64,000 bases of DNA from Phytohabitans maris (GTDB taxonomy: Bacteria > Actinomycetota > Actinomycetes > Mycobacteriales > Micromonosporaceae): assembly GCF_031085175.1 (NCBI RefSeq), contig NZ_JAVHUY010000053.1, positions 1 to 64,000 on the forward strand, in the 5' to 3' direction. The notes under the pieces were generated by a model. That model saw only the letters and a program-made list of their open reading frames with translations, was not told the origin of the DNA and searched no databases. Positions 56,163 to 64,000 of this stretch are shown here, piece after piece. Position 1 is the first letter of the stretch. Each line of letters starts with the position of its first letter. A program made the translations under genes and the position numbers.

Positions 56163-58083
56163 CGAAGTCCAGATCAAGGTCACCTCCAAGGACGACTCCG
56201 CCGCCGGGTTCAAATCGGCGGAGGAGAAGGGCCGCACCTTCGGCGACCGCCTGAAGGCGATCCTCACCCGCACCGGCCAGGACGGCGCCAAGGCGCTCAA
56301 CCCGCTGCAGGACCAGATCAAAAGCTGGACCACGCGGGTCGAGGAAAGCCAGGGCGTGGTGGACTCGCTCCGCAAGAAGATCGCGGAGACCGGCGACACC
56401 AAGCTGTTCGGGGACCTGTCCAAAGCGGAGGCCGAGCTGGGCCGGATCTCCAAGTTCCGCGACAGCCTGGTCAAGCAGCTCAAGGACGCGGGCGACGATG
56501 GCGGCCGGGGGTTCGCGCTGTCCTTCGTGGGCAGGGCGGGGCCCCTCATCGCCAGAGCGCCCCTGAACCCTTACCTGGTGGCCGCCATCGGGTCCGCCGC
56601 CCCGGCCGTGACCGCGACCCTGGTCACGGCGCTCACCACGGGCGCCGCTCTCGGCGCGGTCGGCATCGGCGCGGCCGTCTCCGCGGACAACCCCAAGGTG
56701 GCTGCGGGCCTGGAAAGCCTGCAACGGGTGGCCGGCGTCGGGCTCACCAAGGCCACCGAGCCTTTCGTGCCGGCCATGCTCGGCGCGATCGAGCGCGCCA
56801 AGGCAGGGTTCCGCACGATCCAACCCGAACTGGAGGCGATCTTTGGGCGGGCCAGCACCTACCTTGACCCCCTGGCTGACGGTCTGATCGGGCTGGGCCA
56901 GAATGCCCTGCCCGGTATCCGGCGCCTCGTGGACGCCGCCGAGCCGCTCGTGGACATCTTCGGTGAGGAGCTACCGGAGTACGGCCAGGATCTCGCGGAC
57001 CTGCTGTCCGCCATCGCCGACTCGGCCGAGCGGAACGAGAACGAGTGGCATGCAGTGCTGGACACGATCGGCCTGGTGATCAACCAGGTCCAGGTGGCCA
57101 TCAACCTGATGGACTTCCTGAGCTCCGGCCCGACCCGCATGTTCATCGACCTTCTGTACGAGGCCAACGAGCAGATCGAAGGGGCCCGCTGGGTCGAGCC
57201 GGTGGAGGAGACGTCCGAGGCGTTCGCCACGGCCGCCGACGCGGCCCGCAGTTTCCGCGAGGAGATGCAGAAGCTGATCGACGACCAACTGAACGTCGAG
57301 CAGGCCACAATCAACTGGCAGCAGGCCATCGACGACGTGACCGCGTCGATCAAGGAGAACGGCAAGAGCCTGGACGCCGGCACCGAGAAGGGCCGGGCCA
57401 ACCGGCAGATCCTGCTCGACCTGGCGCGTGCCGGCCTGGACTACGCGGATGCGATCTACCAGGACAAGGCTGCGCTCGGCGACATCGAGGGTGCGGAGCA
57501 GGCAGCCGAGAAGGCGTACCAGGAAAGCCGTAGGGCGCTCGTCGCCGCGGCTGCGCAGATGCTCGGGTCGAAGGCCGCGGCGGAGGAGTACGTCACGGAG
57601 ATCCTCGGCATCCCACCGACCCGGAACACGCGGGCCGAGTTCACCGGCGACAACGAGGACGTGCGTAACTGGAAGCGCACCCTGTCCGGCATCCCCCGCG
57701 AGATATTCACCTCCGCCCGGTTGCGCGCCATCGTGGACATCGACGTGCGCCGCGAGCAGGCCACCGAGGCGACCGGCCGGTTCATGGGCGGCATCACGGG
57801 TTCGGCTCAGTCTGGCGGCGCCCGGGCCGGCTTGACGCTGGTCGGCGAGTACGGCCGCGAGGTCGTCGACCTGCCGCCCGGAGCTCACGTGTACAGCAAC
57901 CCGGACACTGAACGGCTGCTGGCCGGTGGCGGGTCGATGGGCGGCTGGTCTGGTGGTGTGCTGGAGGTCCGCCCGGCGCCCGGCGCGGACACCGCCGTGA
58001 TGAACGAGATCATCAAGTCTTTGAAGTTCACGATCAGGACCCAAGGTCAAGGCGACTCGCAGAAGTTCTGGGAGGGCAACTGA
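56155..58083 (+). CDS. Tape measure protein
   Basis: The 642-residue protein begins VDNEVQIKVTSKDDSAAGFK, the usual start of actinophage tape measures. It has coiled-coil helices (about 30-130), hydrophobic segments at about 145-190 (LVAAIGSAAPAVTATLVTAL, TTGAALGAVGIGAAVSADN), further helices and a C-terminal beta region (LTLVGEYGREVVDLPPGAHV). Using the general rule of about 0.15 nm per residue, it would set a tail of roughly 95 nm. GGGAGGTGGG precedes GTG 56155. Confidence 0.88.
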   Translation: MDNEVQIKVTSKDDSAAGFKSAEEKGRTFGDRLKAILTRTGQDGAKALNPLQDQIKSWTTRVEESQGVVDSLRKKIAETGDTKLFGDLSKAEAELGRISKFRDSLVKQLKDAGDDGGRGFALSFVGRAGPLIARAPLNPYLVAAIGSAAPAVTATLVTALTTGAALGAVGIGAAVSADNPKVAAGLESLQRVAGVGLTKATEPFVPAMLGAIERAKAGFRTIQPELEAIFGRASTYLDPLADGLIGLGQNALPGIRRLVDAAEPLVDIFGEELPEYGQDLADLLSAIADSAERNENEWHAVLDTIGLVINQVQVAINLMDFLSSGPTRMFIDLLYEANEQIEGARWVEPVEETSEAFATAADAARSFREEMQKLIDDQLNVEQATINWQQAIDDVTASIKENGKSLDAGTEKGRANRQILLDLARAGLDYADAIYQDKAALGDIEGAEQAAEKAYQESRRALVAAAAQMLGSKAAAEEYVTEILGIPPTRNTRAEFTGDNEDVRNWKRTLSGIPREIFTSARLRAIVDIDVRREQATEATGRFMGGITGSAQSGGARAGLTLVGEYGREVVDLPPGAHVYSNPDTERLLAGGGSMGGWSGGVLEVRPAPGADTAVMNEIIKSLKFTIRTQGQGDSQKFWEGN

Positions 58084-61000
58084 TGCATTCGCCTCTCGGG
58101 ATCCGGACAGAGGTTCTGCTCGGTGACGGCACGTGGGGGAACATCTCGACCCGGGTACGCCGCGACGGCGGCTCCGGGATCGGCATCTCCCGCGGCCGAA
58201 AGGACGAGCGTGGCCGGACGGTAACCTCGCTCAACCTGACGCTTGAGGACCCGGACGGCGACTTCAACGACCTCAACCCGATGTCCCCGTACTACGGCCT
58301 CATAGGTCCGAACACTCGTCTGCGGGTCAGCCTCGGCAACAGCGCTGCGCTGGAAGACGACTTCAACCGTTCGGCGGCGAACACGTGGGCCGGTGGTCCG
58401 TTCACTTGGATTTTCGGCGGCGGCACCGTTCCCGACGACTATGACCTCAACGGCAACAAGGGTCTGCACACGCACGCCTCCACCAACGTCAACCACTTCT
58501 CGTACGCCGACGTCGGCGAGCGAAACCATCGCGTCCGGACCGTAGCCAACCTGTCTGTTGGCACCTTGACCGGCGCGGGCGCTACGACCCGCGCCGTCGC
58601 GCGCCTCGCGGATACCAGCAACTGGTATGCGGCCTTTTTGTCGTATGCCACCAGCGGGCAAGTCAACCTGCAACTATCGAAAACCGTAGGCGGCGTCGGC
58701 GACGTGATCGGGAATCCGGTTACTATCGGCACCTTCGCAAATCTGGCCAGCACACAGATCGCGATCGAGATATACGTCGAGGGCAACAGGCTCTACGCCA
58801 AAGCCTGGGACATCAGCGACTCCGAACCTGTCGCCTGGATGATCTCGGAGACCGACGACGACCTGTCAACGGGGACGAACGCCGGCGTGTCCAGCCGCAG
58901 GGAGACCGGCAACACGAACGCGAACCTGCAGGCCGCGTTCGACTCGTTCCTCGCCGTCCCGGGTACGTTCCGGGCGCATGTCGAGGTGCCGAACTTCGGT
59001 GCGCTCCGTTGGGCGCCGGGCGGCGCCGACGTAACGCAGTCGATCCAGGGCGCGGGCATCAAGCGGCGGCTGGGTTCCAGCGGCACCGCCGCGCTCAAGT
59101 CGCCCCTGTACAGGTACATCACCCGCAACGCGACATCGTCGTTGATCGGGTACTGGGCTTGCGAGGACGGTGAGTTCACCAGCCAGATCGGTTCGGCCAA
59201 CGGCGCGCCACCCATCAACGTGCTAGGCACAACCGCGCAGTTTGGATCCAGCAGCTCCGCCGCCGGCGCATCGTCCATGATCCGGCTAGGCGACGGCGTC
59301 CACCTCGACGTCCCCGTCCTGAGCAGCCCCGAAACGGGCCAACTCCGCTGCATGGCGGTGATGGAGTTCCCCGACGCCGGACTGGCCGACGACACACCGA
59401 TCATGCTCGTCACCACCGTCAGGGACGCCAGCGTCCGGAAGTGGTACCTGGAGTACCGAGGCAGCACCGGCGGCGACCTACGGCTGCGCGGCTTCGACCA
59501 AGCCGGAAGCGTCGCGGAAAACAGCGGATACGGCGGGGCGGAGCTGAACGGCAAGACCGCCCTGGTGTACTTCGACGTAGCCGAGGACGGCGCCGACGTC
59601 GACTACCGATTCTCGGTCCAAGAGGTCAAGGCCGACGGAAGCATAGAGGGCACCCACAGCTTCTCCGGCACGTTCTCCGGTAGCAGCGTCGGCGCCCCTA
59701 CCGGACTAGCGATTGCCCCGACAGGCGCTATGGACGGCGCTTCCGTCTGCCACATCATGATCGGCAACGACAAGGACCTGATGGCCGGTGTCGAGCAGGC
59801 CGTTGTCGGTCACTTCGGCGAGACGACCACGACCCGATTCGGCCGCCTGTGCGACGAGGAGGGCGTCGCACGCGAGATCAAGGGCAACATCCCGTCCGAC
59901 GTCCGCATGGGAGCACAGCGGACCGCTACCCTGCTGCAAAACCTGGAGGATGTCGAGGACGCCGAGCACGGGATCATCTACGAGGCGCGGCACTTCTTCG
60001 GTCTCGTGCTGCGCATGCACGAGAACATCGTGAACCAGACCGGGCCTGACTTTTCGTATGTCGATGGGTTCCTGACCGGTGAGCCCTTCCCGGACCCCGA
60101 CGACCTGCTGAACGCCAACGACGTGACCGCGACGAGGATAGCCGGGTCGGAGTACCGGTCGGTGGAAGAGGAAGGCCGGATGTCGGTCCAAGATCCCCCC
60201 AACGGGATCGGCCGATACGACAAGCCGGTACGCGTCAACATCGCCGACGACAGCCTGCTCCCCGATATCGCGCGCTGGAACAGGCACGTTGGCACGTGGC
60301 GATCCGCGCGGTACCCCCTGATCACCTTCGACACGCACCGGCCGGTGTTCACCGCCCAGTTCAGCGCGCGGGTGGACGAGCTGGATATCGGCGACTACTT
60401 CTCGATTCCAGACACACCGGCCTGGTTGGAGCCCGGCCCGATCGAGCAGCTGGCGCAGGGGTACAACGAGCGGATCGAGAACGTGACCCGGACGATCACG
60501 TTCAACTGCCGGCCGGCCGGGCCGTACCAGGTCGCAGTCCGCGGCCTCATCAATCACCGAGACTCCGCCGCCACGGTCCTGGGCGAGGACCTGGACACCA
60601 CCGAGACGGACGTGACGGTCGCGGTCACCGGCCCACTGTGGGTCACGGGTTCGGTGGACTTCAACATCATGGTCGGCGGCGAGCTGATGGCTGTCACCAA
60701 CATCTCAGGATCGTCCAGCCCACAGACATTCACCGTCACCCGTTCGGCGAACGGCGTGGTCAAGACCCACGCCGCGGGCGCTGAGGTGCACGTGCATCCG
60801 CTGCCGGTCCGTGGTCTCGCGGACGTCAACGTCTTCGACGACGAGGACATAGCCGGAGACCGCGTGATGGGTCGCGACTTCCCTCCCGCCGTGTGGGCCG
60901 AAGGGGAAGCCACCGGCAACTTCACGAGCGGGGCGTACATCGAGGACGCGAACCCGGTTGGGGTGGTCTTCACGGTTCCGCCGACCGGTACCTTCGTCAT

Positions 61001-61739
61001 CTCGATCGCGGGCCAGCTCGACAACGACAACGCTGCCGGGTTCACCATGATGAGCTTCAACGTCCGGCTCGGCTCGGTGCTCGGCGAAGGCTTCCTACTC
61101 CTTGCTGCCGACGATGCACGTTCCATTCTGAACTTTGGCGCGAGCGAAATCCGGGTTGGTAAGTCGTTCATGTACGACGGCTTTACCCCGTTCCTGCCAA
61201 CCGGATACCAGGTCAACGTCACCCTCGCACATCGCCGCGTCAACGCCGGCAACTCCTCCATCACCCGCCGGCTTCTTCTGGTGCGGCCGGCCCGGACGCA
61301 GGGTGGACGACCCGGAAGCCCTATCGGGTTTGAAGACTCGGCCGAGACCAATAACCAGGCTGCCTCTGACACAACCACAAGCACCGTGTACACCACAGCA
61401 GACATGACCACCTGCGGGACGGTGTTTGTGGCACCTGATTCCGGCCAGGCGCTCGTGCACGTCTCCTCGCGGATCTCCAACTCGGGAGCAGGAGAAACGT
61501 ACGTGTCGTTCGAGGTCCGTGACGGCGGTTCGATCGGTTCCGGTTCGGTCGTCCGGGCTGCCACCGACGCCTCCAGACTCAGCTCGGCCGGGACAAACCA
61601 GCGTATTGCCGGAGCGTCGTTTCCGGTTACAGGGCTAACCCCCGGCAACACCTACAACGTCCGTCTGATGCATCGCACCGCCGTCGCCAACACAGGAACG
61701 CTGCAGGATCGGTTCGTCAACGTCGAGCCGGTTGCCTAG
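58083..61739 (+). CDS. Large minor tail protein with LamG-like domain
   Basis: The 1218-residue protein starts with a distal tail-like region (RTEVLLGDGTWGNISTRVRR, TVTSLNLTLEDPDGDFND). A concanavalin/LamG-type sandwich follows (LIGYWACEDGEFTSQIGSAN, then MIRLGDGVHLDVPVLS; about 360-560), then a long baseplate-like region (VGTWRSARYPLITFDTHRPV, IEQLAQGYNERIENVTRTI). The last 280 residues consist of beta modules related to the next gene (CGTVFVAPDSGQALVHVSSR, TYNVRLMHR). It probably combines tail-tip and receptor-binding functions. It overlaps the tape measure stop by one base. Confidence 0.8.
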   Translation: MHSPLGIRTEVLLGDGTWGNISTRVRRDGGSGIGISRGRKDERGRTVTSLNLTLEDPDGDFNDLNPMSPYYGLIGPNTRLRVSLGNSAALEDDFNRSAANTWAGGPFTWIFGGGTVPDDYDLNGNKGLHTHASTNVNHFSYADVGERNHRVRTVANLSVGTLTGAGATTRAVARLADTSNWYAAFLSYATSGQVNLQLSKTVGGVGDVIGNPVTIGTFANLASTQIAIEIYVEGNRLYAKAWDISDSEPVAWMISETDDDLSTGTNAGVSSRRETGNTNANLQAAFDSFLAVPGTFRAHVEVPNFGALRWAPGGADVTQSIQGAGIKRRLGSSGTAALKSPLYRYITRNATSSLIGYWACEDGEFTSQIGSANGAPPINVLGTTAQFGSSSSAAGASSMIRLGDGVHLDVPVLSSPETGQLRCMAVMEFPDAGLADDTPIMLVTTVRDASVRKWYLEYRGSTGGDLRLRGFDQAGSVAENSGYGGAELNGKTALVYFDVAEDGADVDYRFSVQEVKADGSIEGTHSFSGTFSGSSVGAPTGLAIAPTGAMDGASVCHIMIGNDKDLMAGVEQAVVGHFGETTTTRFGRLCDEEGVAREIKGNIPSDVRMGAQRTATLLQNLEDVEDAEHGIIYEARHFFGLVLRMHENIVNQTGPDFSYVDGFLTGEPFPDPDDLLNANDVTATRIAGSEYRSVEEEGRMSVQDPPNGIGRYDKPVRVNIADDSLLPDIARWNRHVGTWRSARYPLITFDTHRPVFTAQFSARVDELDIGDYFSIPDTPAWLEPGPIEQLAQGYNERIENVTRTITFNCRPAGPYQVAVRGLINHRDSAATVLGEDLDTTETDVTVAVTGPLWVTGSVDFNIMVGGELMAVTNISGSSSPQTFTVTRSANGVVKTHAAGAEVHVHPLPVRGLADVNVFDDEDIAGDRVMGRDFPPAVWAEGEATGNFTSGAYIEDANPVGVVFTVPPTGTFVISIAGQLDNDNAAGFTMMSFNVRLGSVLGEGFLLLAADDARSILNFGASEIRVGKSFMYDGFTPFLPTGYQVNVTLAHRRVNAGNSSITRRLLLVRPARTQGGRPGSPIGFEDSAETNNQAASDTTTSTVYTTADMTTCGTVFVAPDSGQALVHVSSRISNSGAGETYVSFEVRDGGSIGSGSVVRAATDASRLSSAGTNQRIAGASFPVTGLTPGNTYNVRLMHRTAVANTGTLQDRFVNVEPVA

Positions 61740-61748
61740 GAGAGCCTG

Positions 61749-62195
61749 ATGCCAGAACTGCGGGCAGGAACTGTCATCACCGGTACAGATGTACCGACCA
61801 TGGTTTCCGCCATCGTAACGGGCCTTGAGTCTCCAACATCAACAAGCTTCATCGCAGGGTCTGCTACATGCGGCGTCGCGTTCGTCGCGCCGACCACCGG
61901 CCGAGTGCTGATCGAGTGGCGCGCCAACCTGGACAACAGCACGAACGCATTTACGATCGTTGCGCCGGAGGTCCGGACAGGCAGCTCGGTCGGATCGGGC
62001 ACGGTTGTCCTAGCGGCAAGCGATGTAAACGCGCTGTACGGATTTGGCACCAATGAGCTCGGCTTCGGATGCTTCGTTCCGCTGGACGGCCTCACGCCTG
62101 GTGAGAGCTACAACGTCCGTCTGATGCATCGGGTCACGTCCGGCACCGGGACCATCCAGAACTCGCGCGAGGTCATCGTCCTGCCGCTAACCTAG
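61749..62195 (+). CDS. Tail-tip protein, stand-alone copy of the preceding C-terminal module
   Basis: The 148-residue protein is a single beta module: TVITGTDVPTMVSAIVTGLE, CGVAFVAPTTGRVLIEWRAN, VRTGSSVGSGTVVL and LTPGESYNVRLMHRVTSGTG. The same order is present at the end of the large tail protein, and 23 bases around TACAACGTCCGTCTGATGCA are identical in both genes (61658 and 62109), indicating a recent duplication. It may be a decoration or receptor-binding subunit. It ends four bases into the opposing lipoprotein gene. Confidence 0.7.
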   Translation: MPELRAGTVITGTDVPTMVSAIVTGLESPTSTSFIAGSATCGVAFVAPTTGRVLIEWRANLDNSTNAFTIVAPEVRTGSSVGSGTVVLAASDVNALYGFGTNELGFGCFVPLDGLTPGESYNVRLMHRVTSGTGTIQNSREVIVLPLT

Positions 62196-62779
62196 GGCAC
62201 CCGCCAGTCGAGGGGCAGCGGCGTACCTTCCGGGTGGTACTCGACGTACTGCGGCTTCCGCTTCGCCGGCACCGGGAACGTGATCCACCCCTTCACGCAC
62301 CGGCCCTGCTTCAGGGTCGTCTCCGAGAACGGGTACTCCGGCTGGGGGAAGTGGACGTACGTGACCGAGGAGGGCTCGAGTTGGTCGCCGTCGGCGTACA
62401 CCAGCTTCCACGGCCCGGAGCTCACGCCGACGGGGGTTGCGCTGGCGGCGCACACCTGGATCTGCGCGGCACCCCATTCGAAGCCGGCCTGCTCTTCGGG
62501 CCTGGGTGCGCCAGTGGCGACGGGCTGCTTGTAGGCGAGGACGGTGGCGCGGACGTAGCCGTCGGTGGTGAGTACCTTTTCGCCGAGCTTGTATGAGTCT
62601 GGCGCGGCGCTGGTTGCCGCAGCCGTCGGCGCCGCCGCGGTGGTGGGCGTGGTAGAGGCGGGCGCCGAGGCGGCTGCGGCGGGCTCGGCGTCGACCGGGG
62701 CGTCGCTGCCACAGGCGGCCGCGAGCAGTACAAGGGAGACGGCAGCCGCGGTGAGCGGCGCACGGGAGTTTCTGGTCAC
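62192..62779 (-). CDS. Lipoprotein (prophage-encoded)
   Basis: The 195-residue protein has a type II signal peptide with lipobox LLAAACG (Cys about 23) and a Thr/Ala/Pro-rich linker (25-65). A beta-rich domain (LGEKVLTTDGYVRATVLAYK, GAAQIQVCAASATPVGVSSG, CVKGWITFPVPAKRKPQYVE) resembles DUF4352-type extracellular domains. It is read opposite to the tail genes, so it is probably expressed from the lysogen (a moron). A surface lipoprotein from a prophage is a candidate superinfection-exclusion factor; this is inferred. Confidence 0.7.
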   Translation of the reverse strand: MTRNSRAPLTAAAVSLVLLAAACGSDAPVDAEPAAAASAPASTTPTTAAAPTAAATSAAPDSYKLGEKVLTTDGYVRATVLAYKQPVATGAPRPEEQAGFEWGAAQIQVCAASATPVGVSSGPWKLVYADGDQLEPSSVTYVHFPQPEYPFSETTLKQGRCVKGWITFPVPAKRKPQYVEYHPEGTPLPLDWRVP

Positions 62780-62849
62780 CGCGGGAACCTAGCCCTTCGG
62801 GGTGGAAGATCGCTGTCGGCTGAACGACGGAGCGGATCCAAGTGCTGGG

Positions 62850-63032
62850 CTATCGGGGCGCGGGTATGACGTGCCAGCCGCGGCCGTGCGGGCATTCGTA
62901 CGCCTTGGCGCCGGGCTTCCCGTCCACCAGCCGTGAGGCCAGCGCCTCCTGATAGACCAGCCGGTCACAGTCGCCGCATTTCGGCACCGGGCCGTCGATC
63001 ACGGCCGGGGTAGGGTCCTGGTGCGGCTCCAA
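62850..63032 (-). CDS. Small zinc-binding-type protein
   Basis: The 60-residue product (MEPHQDPTPAVIDGPVPKCG) has CGDCDRLVY and YECPHGRGWHVIP; three Cys and nearby His could bind zinc. It overlaps the end of the next upstream gene (62965-63222) by 68 bases in another frame, so one of the two may start or end elsewhere. The function is unknown. Confidence 0.45.
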   Translation of the reverse strand: MEPHQDPTPAVIDGPVPKCGDCDRLVYQEALASRLVDGKPGAKAYECPHGRGWHVIPAPR

Positions 63033-63222
63033 GGGTCACTCCCGAGGTTAGTGGGGCGGGCACACCGATTGTCGCCCTCTTGGTGCCCGATCCGCCGCAC
63101 GCCTTGCAGACTTCGTAGCTCTCTTCGGTCCGGCCCTTGCCGTTGGGGTCGACGTACTTGCGGCGGACGATGACCATTCCTGAGCCTCCGCACGTCCCGC
63201 AGGGGTATGGACGTTTGGTCAC
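62965..63222 (-). CDS. Small DnaJ-type zinc-finger protein
   Basis: The 85-residue protein has two CxxCGGSG units (PCGTCGGSGMVIVRRKYVD and VCKACGGSGTKRATIG), as in the DnaJ central zinc finger. It starts at a GTG after GGGAGGT. The C-terminal 25 residues look disordered and overlap the next gene. In phages such short zinc proteins have unknown functions. Confidence 0.6.
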   Translation of the reverse strand: MTKRPYPCGTCGGSGMVIVRRKYVDPNGKGRTEESYEVCKACGGSGTKRATIGVPAPLTSGVTLGAAPGPYPGRDRRPGAEMRRL

Positions 63223-63224
63223 TG

Positions 63225-63593
63225 CTACCTCCCTAGATCGCGCCGGGGATCACCCGGCTTCTGCGCCAGTTCGGCGCGGGCCCAGCCGAGCATCCAGCAG
63301 GTCGGATCGTTGCCGTCGCCGCACTGGGCGCAGCCGGATGCCCGGGATGCGATGTCGAGCTGCCGGAGCGGGATCGCGCCCTCGTCGATCCGCTCGGGCT
63401 TCTCGGTGTGCTGGCGGACGATCTGCCGTGCGAGCCACCGGGTGAGCGCCGGGTCGGCACTGGGTGGCGCGATGGCCCTCACCCGTTCCACCTCCGTGCT
63501 GGAAGGCGCGGCGGCCGTCGGAGGAGGTGGCGTGGTTGGGGCCACGCCGCCGTCGACCGCCGCGCCGGCCTGGGGAGGCGTGACGGCCCGCAC
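63225..63593 (-). CDS. Hypothetical prophage protein with Cys pair
   Basis: The 122-residue product has a Pro/Thr-rich N-terminus and an ordered C-terminal half (ALTRWLARQIVRQHTEKPER, CAQCGDGNDPTCWMLGWARA). The Cys residues suggest a metal site. The GTG start has no strong ribosome-binding site, so an internal start near residue 25 or later is possible. It is the first gene of the leftward cluster. Confidence 0.5.
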   Translation of the reverse strand: MRAVTPPQAGAAVDGGVAPTTPPPPTAAAPSSTEVERVRAIAPPSADPALTRWLARQIVRQHTEKPERIDEGAIPLRQLDIASRASGCAQCGDGNDPTCWMLGWARAELAQKPGDPRRDLGR

Positions 63594-63721
63594 GGGGGTG
63601 GACCGTCACACCCTGCGCACACTATGTCGCCGAAGTGTCGCCCTCCGCGACGACATGACAGGCGTCAATACGGCGGCACAGGGGGCGACATTTAGGCGTC
63701 ATTGGCGGTACCGTGGATCTC
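63594..63721. promoter_or_regulatory. Divergent control region with TGTCGC and GGCGTCA repeats
   Basis: The gap between the leftward cluster and the rightward HTH gene contains repeated TGTCGC or GCGACA units (ATGTCGCC, GTGTCGCC, GGCGACAT) and two GGCGTCA copies. These are likely operators for the HTH protein. Confidence 0.5.
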
Positions 63722-64000
63722 GTGACGACCACGCCGAACAGCGCCCTCCGCGCCGTCCGCATGGGCCTGCGCCTGTCGCAGGACGACTTCGCCCGCGAGA
63801 TCCGCGCAGCCGGCGACCGGGCCGGCCTGCCCAACGACGCCAACAAGAGATTGGTCCAACGCTGGGAGGCGGGCGCCATCACCTCACCGCGGCCCGCGTA
63901 CGCCCGCGCCCTGGAGATGGTCACCGGCCTACCGATCGAGTCGCTCGGCTTCGCCAGCGTCCCCCAGGCGCGCGTCTCCGCCGACGGCCAGGGCGGCCAC
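63722..64000 (+). CDS. XRE-family regulator, 3' end outside window
   Basis: The visible 93 residues form a helix-turn-helix of XRE type: LRAVRMGLRLSQDDFAREIR, NDANKRLVQRWEAGAITSPR and YARALEMVTGLPIESLGF. It is divergent from the leftward cluster and could control the lipoprotein and zinc-protein genes or be a second phage regulator. Start GTG 63722. The frame is open to the window end. Confidence 0.75.
   Translation, partial: MTTTPNSALRAVRMGLRLSQDDFAREIRAAGDRAGLPNDANKRLVQRWEAGAITSPRPAYARALEMVTGLPIESLGFASVPQARVSADGQGGH

Larger units (their letters stand above)
36387..64000. mobile_element. Siphovirus-type prophage (left end to window edge)
   Basis: The order integrase-repressor (leftward), then excisionase-like gene, replication genes, small and large terminase, portal, ClpP-like protease, HK97 capsid, connectors, major tail protein, frameshifted tail chaperones, tape measure and large tail protein (rightward) is a standard long non-contractile tail phage. 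The structural genes are intact. Lysis genes are not seen, and the right end lies beyond the window. The left boundary between 35898 and 36386 is approximate. Confidence 0.9.

Overview
The window is high-GC DNA with frequent GTG starts, stop/start-coupled operons, an actinobacterial Gly-Cys-Val tRNA cluster and many actinobacterial protein families. It suggests a filamentous actinomycete, probably Micromonosporaceae; that placement is inferred from gene content, not from a marker gene.

Region 1 (1-6021) is a worn accessory segment: the tail of an amino-acid permease, a GNAT acetyltransferase, small unknown genes, a CU044_5270-like membrane-anchored protein, a G/C homopolymer tract that looks like an assembly problem, a broken SAM methyltransferase, the C-terminal stub of a tyrosine integrase and one intact unknown gene. 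The integrase stub next to an attachment site suggests the wreck of an older element that used the same tRNA.

Region 2 (6022-20575) is a complete-looking actinomycete integrative and conjugative element (AICE) bounded by 44-bp direct repeats; the right copy is the 3' part of tRNA-Val(GAC). It carries an HTH regulator paired with an HExxxH metalloprotease-like protein, a PD-(D/E)XK-like protein, a membrane protein, SSB, an FtsK-type transfer ATPase, Spd-like small and membrane proteins, a RepSA-type HUH replication initiator, an excisionase and a tyrosine integrase that contains an inserted LacI-type HTH. A hairpin motif with conserved flanks and arms but a variable 4-nt loop occurs twice.

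Region 3 (20534-36386) is chromosome: three tRNA genes; a two-gene operon of a membrane protein and a nucleosidase-like protein joined by a shared glycine-rich motif (candidate conflict system); a secreted CBM2-GH5 cellulase; oxidoreductases; a carbon-nitrogen hydrolase; an ECF sigma factor with a SnoaL-like tail; a STAS protein; a BBE-type flavoenzyme; a CPBP protease; a divergent methionyl-tRNA synthetase-like gene with a structured leader; and a GNAT fragment cut off against it.

Region 4 (about 36387 to beyond 64000) is a siphovirus-type prophage. Integrase and repressor are read leftward. An early operon (Spo11/TopoVI-A-like TOPRIM protein, primase-like protein, RecA-fold ATPase) and a packaging, head and tail operon (terminases, portal, ClpP-like protease, HK97 capsid, connectors, tail tube, frameshifted chaperone, tape measure, large tail protein) are read rightward. 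A leftward cluster with a lipoprotein and zinc-binding small proteins, then a rightward HTH gene cut by the window end, close it. No lysis gene and no right attachment site are visible, so the prophage continues past the window.
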